Of a stretch of DNA of 64,000 nt, positions 56,897 through 64,000 are shown in pieces. The DNA lies in IMG/VR virus record IMGVR_UViG_3300033273_000392, positions 85,353 through 149,352 of that record; one strand, 5' to 3'. The notes beneath the pieces are model-generated. The model did not search any database. It was not told the DNA's origin and was given only the letters and a program-made list of their open reading frames with translations. The position numbers were made by a program, and so were the translations under genes. The DNA is from a virus. Positions within the stretch are counted from its first letter, which is position 1, and the number at the start of each line of letters is the position of its first letter.

Positions 56897-59023
56897 TTAG
56901 TTTACGTCTTTAACACACCTTACTGACATACCATTAGTTTTGCTTAGAGATGTTCTATTCGTAGAATATCCACGTCTCAAAAAGACCTCTTCTTTAAGAT
57001 CCCAACCTGTAAAAATTCCGCCGTTGTCGGACTCATATTCTTTATAGTATTTATAGCTATCTACTTCTCTATGTATAGCATTTTCTCTTTTAGATCCCCA
57101 ATTACTTTTAAACTCATCTGTTGTCCAAAAATATCCAGAGTTTGCATGATTTCTTAAATAACCGCTTGCATCTACAAACCCTTTAAATATATTTGTCTCT
57201 TGTTCAATATCAACAAATAATTCATTTTGTCTAATAGCGTCTGTAAGTACATAGTTATTTCTATCATCAAATCTATTTAATTCATGAAGCGGTACCGCTA
57301 GATGAAGTTCTAAATCTTGCCAATCAGCATCTGTAGAAACATGCCACCCGGAAGGACATAGGTCTAACTGATCTACGGCATACCAATTATAAAGTCCACC
57401 AGACCATAAATTATTATAATGTCTGAATCCTAGCACATCTAAATCAGCAAGATTAGTTCTTATAATAGAAGGCTCCTTACTTCTTCCTCTATTCTTAAAT
57501 TCTTCAGAAGTAGTGGCTAGGTAATCAGTACCTGTTACATACCCATCAAGATCTTTTGTTGCCCAGCATCTATTTCCAATAGGTATTACATTAACATCTT
57601 GTCCAACAACTATACCAGATATACTAGAAATACCAGCACAGGGGTCACATGAAATATCTAAACATGGATCTATATCATCACATATACCATCAGCGTCTAT
57701 ATCAGCTTCACATGAACCTCCACATAATCCTAATGCATCAGTATACATACATTCGATAGAACTAAGGCCATTAGCACTATAATTACATGCATTAGGGTCA
57801 GCTGTACATCCTCCATCATGTCCAAGAATCTCAATACCCTGTAACGCCATTTTACGCCTATTATATGTTGTACTACTAAGTGCCCTCGAGCGAACTCTTT
57901 CTAATTGGCCAGGTGTAAAATGTTCGACATTACAACTATCTGAATAGTCCATGATATTTGACGGGTCATGTGGCATATCAGGATATATTAGACAATGATC
58001 TGCAGCATCTGTACTATAGCAATTATCCCAGTCTTGTTTTGCTGGTTTAGTATCGCATATATAGTCACCATATGATGAACAGTCCTTGGTCGACCAATCA
58101 TCATACAGTCTATCACAATCATTAATACCATAACCATTCCATGTGTGGCCAAGTCCAAAAAAGTGACCAACTTCATGTGATAGCACAGATGATAAGTCAC
58201 CCCATGCATACTCTCTTAAATACAACGCTTGTCCTGACCATATATTTCCACTAATATCATCTATAACGCCATATCCGATAGGAGAATTAGCCCATCCTGT
58301 AAGAAGGCCTCCTGCGTTATTAGGAGTAAATACATTTATGTTTAGGTACTCGTATTGTTCATATCCAAATGTATTTAATACGGTTGGACTATTATAGTAT
58401 ACATTCTTATCAAATGCATTAATACTATTGTCGCTATTCCATGGCACAAGATAAGGAACTTCTGTATTTAGGTCCAAATAAGAACTAAGTCCAACTCTTG
58501 GATGAAATGGAGGCATTACATCCAAGCTGTCTTCAAAGACAAAATTTCTAACCCACGGATGTGGATTCCCATCAATGTCTATATTACCTGGGATGAAAGT
58601 TATCTTAAAATCAATATCGGGATTAGGCCATGCATCTTCGTTTAAACCTGTACCATCTCTCCATTTACCAGTAGAATATACTTCATTTAAAACCTCTAAA
58701 GCTAATAGTGCATATTCTTCTGTATTAATAGGAGTCCCATCTTCTAGTTCATATAGAGTGCTAGGTGCTCCTTCAGTTGTAAAGAAATTAACGATAACAG
58801 GTATATACAGCTGTTGAAATTCTAATATATCAGGAACAGATCTAGATCTCCTACTAATTGCATTTTTAATCGCCCAGTAAGACCTATCTTCAGCCTGAAG
58901 TAACTCGTATCTTTCTGTATCTGTTATTTCTTCTGACGTGAGGAGTTCTACATAACCACACCAGTCTTCTTGTGAATAAGCGCTAAATGTTATTAACATT
59001 AAAAGTATTGTGATAAATCTCAT
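56897..59023 (-). CDS. Secreted M43-type metalloprotease with TSP3 and Fib_succ domains, 708 aa
   Basis: Signal peptide MRFITILLMLITFSAYSQ. Protease domain with HEVGHFFGLGH (His283, Glu284, His287, His293) and a Met-turn NIMDYSDSC; the M43 pappalysin/cytophagalysin type. TSP3-like calcium repeats (DIDADGICDDIDPC, about 440) and a C-terminal Fib_succ_major domain (LYNWYAVDQLDLCPSGWHVS ... MSVRCVKD). No type IX C-terminal sorting domain is obvious. Probably degrades host or environmental protein. Confidence 0.9.
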   Translation of the reverse strand: MRFITILLMLITFSAYSQEDWCGYVELLTSEEITDTERYELLQAEDRSYWAIKNAISRRSRSVPDILEFQQLYIPVIVNFFTTEGAPSTLYELEDGTPINTEEYALLALEVLNEVYSTGKWRDGTGLNEDAWPNPDIDFKITFIPGNIDIDGNPHPWVRNFVFEDSLDVMPPFHPRVGLSSYLDLNTEVPYLVPWNSDNSINAFDKNVYYNSPTVLNTFGYEQYEYLNINVFTPNNAGGLLTGWANSPIGYGVIDDISGNIWSGQALYLREYAWGDLSSVLSHEVGHFFGLGHTWNGYGINDCDRLYDDWSTKDCSSYGDYICDTKPAKQDWDNCYSTDAADHCLIYPDMPHDPSNIMDYSDSCNVEHFTPGQLERVRSRALSSTTYNRRKMALQGIEILGHDGGCTADPNACNYSANGLSSIECMYTDALGLCGGSCEADIDADGICDDIDPCLDISCDPCAGISSISGIVVGQDVNVIPIGNRCWATKDLDGYVTGTDYLATTSEEFKNRGRSKEPSIIRTNLADLDVLGFRHYNNLWSGGLYNWYAVDQLDLCPSGWHVSTDADWQDLELHLAVPLHELNRFDDRNNYVLTDAIRQNELFVDIEQETNIFKGFVDASGYLRNHANSGYFWTTDEFKSNWGSKRENAIHREVDSYKYYKEYESDNGGIFTGWDLKEEVFLRRGYSTNRTSLSKTNGMSVRCVKDVN

Positions 59024-59024
59024 C

Positions 59025-61586
59025 TTAATCTATGTCTTTAACGCAACGAACTGACATTGCAACATTCTTACTTCCGGAAGTAGAGTTTAGCATATATTCT
59101 CTATTAACCGCCAAGTCAAGCCATTCAACTCTAGTAGATGTTGTTGGGTTTTCACTTGAGCTTTCAACAGGATACCAGCGATATGGTGTTTCTATTCTTC
59201 TAAAGTATACATTATTTGTTTTATAACCATCTAACTTAGTAACGTATTCGTCAGTAGTCCATATAAACTCCTGTTGGGCATGTTTACGGGGATAGCCATA
59301 TTGATCTACATAACCAGATGGCAATGGATAAGGTAGGGTTTCAATTTCTCCAGTATAATAGTCTACTGCTGTATTAAAAAAGCCTAATTCATTAATAAGA
59401 GTAAACGCTGGAGTTACATTATTTTTTCTTAAAGGGCGTATTATTTCATTTTCTTGATATCCTATTGCTATTTCTAGATCTATCCAATCTTCGTCAGTTG
59501 AAACATGCCACCCAGATGGACATATTCCCCGATCATCTGTTACAGCGTACCAATTATAAACGTTTGATCTTATAAAATCAATATTTTGCCATACGAATGA
59601 AGGAAATGGCTCTTCTGCGTTATTTCCCATATTAGTAGGCCTCGTTCTAATGGGTTCCCCGTCTTCCGTTTTAGAAACAAAAGTACTTCTAGTAGAAGTA
59701 AATGGTATACTAGAACCGTCAGCAAACTTGTCTACTCTTGAATTTGCACCAGCCCAACATCTATTACCAATAGCTATAACCGGAGCCTTTGCGGTTGAGT
59801 AAGTATCATTTATAATTCCATCTATTTCAGATAAAGTACCACATGGGTCTTCATTATCACAGATACCATTACCGTTAGTATCAACATTTCCATTTATAGC
59901 TATACATCCATCAATATCATCACATACTCCATCAGAATCAACATCCTGTAAGCAACTACCCCCACAGACTCCAACTACGTCAAAGTATTTACAATTAGTA
60001 GGATCGTAATCAGATAACGCAGCTTCATTATAGTTACATGCTGAGGGATCCCCACACAGTAGTTCAGGCGCTAAATTTTCAATTCCACGCAAAGTATGCG
60101 GATTTCTATCTGATATTTCTAAAAAAGCCCTCATTCTTTCTATTTGACCCGGAGTAAAGTTTTCGTGCGTACATCCATTAGTATAGTCCATTATATTAAA
60201 ATGTTCAGTTGGAATAAGTTCTGAATGAATATTGCAATGACTATCTGTTTCACCAGAATAGCAGTTATCGCCATCCTTTTTAGTTGGATAAGTGTCACAT
60301 ACAAAGTCACCAGTAATTTGACATGTTTCTTCACTTTGAAATCTAGATAAAGCAACATCACAGTCTGAAGTTGAATTCCAAGTATGCTGAAGTCCAAAAA
60401 AGTGGCCGGCTTCATGAGGTACTGTTGCTGAATACGAAGAGTATGTACTTGATTTAATAAAACATCTAAATCCAGTATTTGGTAAAGATGCAAATCCTTG
60501 AATACTACCAATACATCCAAACATTACGTTTATGTTTAGATATTCATCTGGCTCATAGCCAAATAAATTTAGAAGAGATTGACCATAGGATACTGTACTC
60601 ATACAACTTTTTGAAGACCAAACTACCACATTATGCCCTAGATAAGTAGGACTACTACCAATGTATGGAAACCAAATCTCAGTGGTCTGGCCCGCATAAT
60701 CATTTTCAAATGAGTAATATGGATCAGGATCATTAGGCGTGCAACTATTAGTAAAATCTGCAATTTGATCTGCATAGTTTTCTAAATTAAAAACTCTAAA
60801 AAACTGAAATCCAGGTACATTATTAATGTCTCTTATTGCTGGTATAAAATTAATTTTTGCAGTATTTTGTTGAAATCCGGATATTGGGGTTTGTCCATTT
60901 AAAGTATATCCATAAGAAGAATTATAAGTTTCATTTAACTTGTCTATAATCCATAATGCATGTTCTTCAGAATAGACATTAAGTCCAGAAGCTGAACTAA
61001 TAGAATTATCATGCGGATTAGGAGGTAATAGTAAGTTTATAACAACTGGTATATAGTATTCTTCTCCCTCTTGACTCTGCCTAGCAGAAGAATTCTTTTT
61101 TTTAGATTTTAAAATTCTATTTACTTCTAGGTTAATATTCATAATATCACCTATTTCCCTATCATTAAAAAAATCAGACTGTTCAATACCACACTCTATA
61201 GAAGAAGAAACGTATATAGTTCCTATCATACTATCGTGTATTTCACACTCATAGTACATATTATCAGGAGCATCTATGGGAACGTCAAATACAATAGTAC
61301 CAGTCCCTGTTGAACTATTATAATTAGAAGCGTCAACTCCTAAAGTATACTCAGTATATCCATACCCTGGAACTAGTGACGAAATTCTAAACGGATGTTC
61401 AGGTGCTGATATGTTAAAGGTATATGATTCGCCTCTATTTAAAGTTATATCGGGGCTTCCTCCCTCTCCATTTATGACATATTTTCCAGACTGAGAAGTA
61501 ACTGAAAAAACATCACGTTGTGAATATGTGATATTACCTAATAATACCAGAATAGAAGTAAGTATAAATAGTAAAAAAGCCCTCAT
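59025..61586 (-). CDS. Secreted M43-type metalloprotease with cupredoxin-like domain, 853 aa
   Basis: Signal peptide MRAFLLFILTSILVLLGNIT. Then a cupredoxin-like domain (about 25-130: LNRGESYTFNISAPEHPFRI ... MYYECEIHDSMIGTIYV). Protease with HEAGHFFGLQH near 390 and NIMDYTNGCTH. TSP3 repeats (about 540-595) and Fib_succ end (MSVRCVKD). Paralogue of the 739-aa neighbour, with nearly the same signal peptide. Ends 1 nt before the next gene. Behind GATAAATA (21-nt gap). Confidence 0.9.
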   Translation of the reverse strand: MRAFLLFILTSILVLLGNITYSQRDVFSVTSQSGKYVINGEGGSPDITLNRGESYTFNISAPEHPFRISSLVPGYGYTEYTLGVDASNYNSSTGTGTIVFDVPIDAPDNMYYECEIHDSMIGTIYVSSSIECGIEQSDFFNDREIGDIMNINLEVNRILKSKKKNSSARQSQEGEEYYIPVVINLLLPPNPHDNSISSASGLNVYSEEHALWIIDKLNETYNSSYGYTLNGQTPISGFQQNTAKINFIPAIRDINNVPGFQFFRVFNLENYADQIADFTNSCTPNDPDPYYSFENDYAGQTTEIWFPYIGSSPTYLGHNVVVWSSKSCMSTVSYGQSLLNLFGYEPDEYLNINVMFGCIGSIQGFASLPNTGFRCFIKSSTYSSYSATVPHEAGHFFGLQHTWNSTSDCDVALSRFQSEETCQITGDFVCDTYPTKKDGDNCYSGETDSHCNIHSELIPTEHFNIMDYTNGCTHENFTPGQIERMRAFLEISDRNPHTLRGIENLAPELLCGDPSACNYNEAALSDYDPTNCKYFDVVGVCGGSCLQDVDSDGVCDDIDGCIAINGNVDTNGNGICDNEDPCGTLSEIDGIINDTYSTAKAPVIAIGNRCWAGANSRVDKFADGSSIPFTSTRSTFVSKTEDGEPIRTRPTNMGNNAEEPFPSFVWQNIDFIRSNVYNWYAVTDDRGICPSGWHVSTDEDWIDLEIAIGYQENEIIRPLRKNNVTPAFTLINELGFFNTAVDYYTGEIETLPYPLPSGYVDQYGYPRKHAQQEFIWTTDEYVTKLDGYKTNNVYFRRIETPYRWYPVESSSENPTTSTRVEWLDLAVNREYMLNSTSGSKNVAMSVRCVKDID

Positions 61587-61607
61587 TATAAACCAATTTG
61601 TTTGGTT

Positions 61608-61615
61608 TATTTATC
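61608..61615 (-). promoter_or_regulatory. Candidate late promoter GATAAATA before the 853-aa protease
   Basis: 21 nt before the ATG at 61586 on the minus strand, same spacing as for virion genes at 1925 and 7366. Confidence 0.55.
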
Positions 61616-61630
61616 TTAGTCAGAATGGAA

Positions 61631-63850
61631 TTAGTTTACGTCTTTTACGCAGCGAATTGACATAGCAGCATATTTACTTCCGGAAGTAGAGTTTAGTCTA
61701 TATTCACGGTTTACTGATATGTCTCTCCATTCTTCTGGAAGAGCAAGATTTGCGTTTTCTACTTGCCCAAAAAATGAGTCAGTTGGATTCCACCTTACTG
61801 GAGATTCCAGCCTTCTAAAGTATACATTATCACCGCCTCCGTCACGTTCTTTAGTAGTCCATATAAACTCTTCCATAGCATGCCTCCGTGGAATCCCATA
61901 TTTATCAACAAACCCAGCAGGCCATGGCCAGATATCTTCAAATACCTCATCCGTAAAATAGTCTACTGTAACATTTGAAAATTTAATCTCATTCATTAGT
62001 TTATCCGCCGGTACGACATTTCCGCCTCTTAAAGGACGTATGATTTCGTTTTCTTGATATCCTATTGCTCTTTCTAAATCTATCCAATCTTCGTCAGTTG
62101 AAACATGCCAGCCGGCTGGACATATACCTCTAGGATCTGTCACAACATACCAATTGTAAAGTTTTTTTTTAAAAAAGTCAGAAGTTGCATATACAAAGGA
62201 AGGATAGGGTTCACCTGTATTATCTGCTAAATCAGTAGGCCGTACTTGAACAGGATTTTCCGTTTCTGTAAATTGCATGTATTCTTTACGATCTTGTGCT
62301 GAGGGTATGTACTCTCCATTTCTATATCGATCTACTCTTGAATTCATGCTAGACCAACATCTATTTCCAATAGGAATAACAGGAACTGGAGCAGAAATAG
62401 CATCATTATTAAAAATTCCATCTATTTCAGATAAACTTCCACATGGGTCGATATTATCACATATACCATTTCCGTTTAAATCTACATTTCCGTTTATAGC
62501 TATACACCCATCTATATCATCACATATGCCATCTGAATCAAGGTCTTCAGCGCACGTTCCGCCGCATATACCAAGGGCATCAAGATATCTACAGTTAGCT
62601 GGGTCATAATTAGAACCAACATCTGAGTTATAGTTACACGCATTAGGATCACCGCATGCTTCAGCTAAAAACTGTAAAAGTCCACGTTGAGCTATTATAC
62701 TTCTGTCAGATGCTTCTAACATAGTTCTCATTCTTTCCATTTGACCTGGACTAAAGCTTTCGTTTACACATCCTTGTGTATAATCCATTATATTCCAGTG
62801 TTCAGTTGGTAAAAGCTCTTCATATACATTACAATGAAGTGAAGCAGATGTTGAATAGCAGCTATGGTTGTCTCCTCTGGTTGGATATGTATCACAGACC
62901 CTATCCCCTGAAACTTCACATGCCCCATCATTTTGAAATTCAAGAAGGGCAGATGTACAATTATCATACGTCCATGAATGATATAGACCCAACCAGTGTC
63001 CTACTTCATGTGGAACAGTTGGCTTATACTCCTTATATGTGTCTTGCCTCAGATAGCACCTATTTCCGTAACCTGGTAAAGATGCGAAGCCGGCGACAGT
63101 ACCAATGACCCCAAACATTACGTTTATGTTTAGATAGTCATTAGGATAATAAGCAAGCGTGTTGGTTAAAGCTACTGTGGAGTTTATCGTTGACATGCAG
63201 CTATAAGAATTCCAAACTACTACATTATACCCTTGCAAACCTGCTGATGAACCAATATATGGAAACCAAATCTCAGTAGTCTGTCCAGCATAATCATTTT
63301 CAAAATCATAATATGGATTAGAATTATTAGGAGTGCAACTATTAGTAAAATCTGGACTTTGATCTGCTTCTAGATTAATAACCCTAAAGAAATCAAATCC
63401 AGGATTACCATCAATGTCTAACGTTGCTGGAATAAAGTTAATTCTTGCAGTGTCATCTTGAAATCCAATTTGTTCATTACCCTCGGTATAAACACCATAC
63501 GTCGTATTATAAGTTTCATTTAACTTGTCTATAACCCACAATGCGTGTTCCCTTGAATACGTATCATAGCCTGATGCATTACTAACACCTTCAGTTCTGA
63601 CATTTGGTGGTATAAATAGGTTAACTACAACCGGTAAATAGTATTCTTGCTCTACTGCCGTCCTAGATCCAGCTCTTTTAGCATTAATAATATTTCTAAC
63701 GGCTATATCAATATCCCTCTGTGCTGCAAGTTGCTCTTGTGTAACAAAATTAGGATCATCTATGCCGCATTCTTCAACTTCCTGTGAGTATATGATATTA
63801 CCTAATAATAGTAGAATAGAAGTAAGCGTAAATAGTAAAAAAGCCCTCAT
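61631..63850 (-). CDS. Secreted M43-type metalloprotease, 739 aa
   Basis: Signal peptide MRAFLLFTLTSILLLLGNII. Protease motif HEVGHWLGLYH near 280 and NIMDYTQGCVN. TSP3-like (LDSDGICDDIDG; NGNGICDNIDPC) and Fib_succ domain ending MSIRCVKDVN. Very similar to the 853-aa protein but without the cupredoxin-like insert. Candidate late promoter variant GATACATA at 63872. Confidence 0.9.
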   Translation of the reverse strand: MRAFLLFTLTSILLLLGNIIYSQEVEECGIDDPNFVTQEQLAAQRDIDIAVRNIINAKRAGSRTAVEQEYYLPVVVNLFIPPNVRTEGVSNASGYDTYSREHALWVIDKLNETYNTTYGVYTEGNEQIGFQDDTARINFIPATLDIDGNPGFDFFRVINLEADQSPDFTNSCTPNNSNPYYDFENDYAGQTTEIWFPYIGSSAGLQGYNVVVWNSYSCMSTINSTVALTNTLAYYPNDYLNINVMFGVIGTVAGFASLPGYGNRCYLRQDTYKEYKPTVPHEVGHWLGLYHSWTYDNCTSALLEFQNDGACEVSGDRVCDTYPTRGDNHSCYSTSASLHCNVYEELLPTEHWNIMDYTQGCVNESFSPGQMERMRTMLEASDRSIIAQRGLLQFLAEACGDPNACNYNSDVGSNYDPANCRYLDALGICGGTCAEDLDSDGICDDIDGCIAINGNVDLNGNGICDNIDPCGSLSEIDGIFNNDAISAPVPVIPIGNRCWSSMNSRVDRYRNGEYIPSAQDRKEYMQFTETENPVQVRPTDLADNTGEPYPSFVYATSDFFKKKLYNWYVVTDPRGICPAGWHVSTDEDWIDLERAIGYQENEIIRPLRGGNVVPADKLMNEIKFSNVTVDYFTDEVFEDIWPWPAGFVDKYGIPRRHAMEEFIWTTKERDGGGDNVYFRRLESPVRWNPTDSFFGQVENANLALPEEWRDISVNREYRLNSTSGSKYAAMSIRCVKDVN

Positions 63851-63871
63851 TGTAAATCTATTTGTTTGATT

Positions 63872-63879
63872 TATGTATC
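63872..63879 (-). promoter_or_regulatory. Candidate late promoter variant GATACATA
   Basis: 21 nt before the ATG at 63850 on the minus strand, with flanks like those at 61608. One base off GATAAATA. Confidence 0.45.
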
Positions 63880-64000
63880 TTAGTTAGTACCGTACAATGC
63901 CTGGCCATGATTTGCCATATCACTAAAGTAGAGTTGTATAATAGCATGCATTCTGTCTATTTGTCCGTCAGTAAATGCTGAGTTTTGACAACTAGTATGA
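63880..64000 (-). CDS. Fourth M43-type protease gene (5' part missing)
   Basis: The last 39 codons are visible: SCQNSAFTDGQIDRMHAIIQ ... ALYGTN and stop. The C-x-x-x-F-T-x-G-Q-x-x-R-M pattern matches the post-Met-turn segment of its three neighbours (NGCTHENFTPGQIERMRA). It ends soon after, so it lacks TSP3 and Fib_succ domains. The gene enters from beyond the window. Confidence 0.75.
   Translation of the reverse strand, partial: HTSCQNSAFTDGQIDRMHAIIQLYFSDMANHGQALYGTN

Noticed and set aside
53739-64000. Bacterial host contamination or chimera for the exported protein, PorP and protease block
   Set aside because: The block contains a tagged phage protein (54502), phage-type late promoter candidates with the same spacing as virion genes, and similar composition and strand. 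A chimera cannot be fully excluded without reads.

Overview
The window reads as part of the genome of a large tailed phage with T4-type virion and late-gene logic, infecting a Bacteroidota host. The phage signs are a gp53/LysM-like baseplate fragment, collagen-like fibre proteins, a dCMP hydroxymethylase-like enzyme, a stand-alone relative of the T4 Pnkp phosphatase domain, and at least ten proteins carrying a T4-style capsid-targeting and prohead-protease tag. Dense ATGA and TAATG gene overlaps and AT-rich late-promoter-like 8-mers fit the same picture. The Bacteroidota signs are start codons that mostly lack Shine-Dalgarno sequences, a PorP/SprF (type IX secretion) homologue, M43 metalloproteases with TSP3 and Fib_succ domains, and a phage copy of ribosomal protein bS21. 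No terminase, DNA polymerase, major capsid or tRNA gene is visible, so this is only a part of the genome.

Layout. 1-4.5 kb: baseplate/tail genes and small unknown genes. 4.5-6.6 kb: DinG/XPD-like helicase and dCMP deaminase. 6.7-9.7 kb: an acidic core-like protein and a 778-aa candidate polyprotein. 9.8-16.4 kb: small membrane proteins, UV endonuclease, nucleotidase, RNase HII, PhoH, bS21 and a DnaJ-like chaperone. 16.3-21.4 kb: a compact cassette of seven tagged proteins, at least two of them R-S-E ADP-ribosyltransferase-like, one ParB-like and one a GNAT-tag-ART fusion. 21.5-27.4 kb: DnaK, a Pnkp-type phosphatase, a DUF932-like protein, an LPD29-like protein and small genes behind a repeated early-type promoter. 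27.5-41.4 kb: tagged proteins including an ATP-grasp ligase, then a collagen locus of two large collagen-like fibres, an adhesin, a GT4 glycosyltransferase and a GT25 to lysyl-hydroxylase fusion. 41.4-48.6 kb: ClpP, dCMP hydroxymethylase-like enzyme, ClpC, a YkuK-like protein, GT2-TPR and ThyA. 48.7-53.5 kb: a compositionally distinct control-like region with divergent transcription and a RadA-like ATPase. 53.7-64 kb: exported and outer-membrane proteins, a sulfotransferase-like protein, PorP/SprF and four M43-type metalloprotease genes (the last one partial).

How it works together (inference). The early-type promoter drives small takeover genes. Host-like machines (DnaK, DnaJ, ClpC, ClpP, bS21) support protein production and turnover. 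ThyA, dCMP deaminase and the dCMP hydroxymethylase homologue shape the nucleotide pool. A late programme marked by GATATATA or GATAAATA drives virion genes, the tagged proteins probably packaged in the capsid and ejected into the next host, the collagen fibres with their own modification enzymes, and unexpectedly the PorP and metalloprotease genes. The strongest candidates for undescribed biology are the phage collagen-modification locus, the packaged ART cassette with its polyprotein-like arrangement, and the late-expressed secretion/protease cluster.
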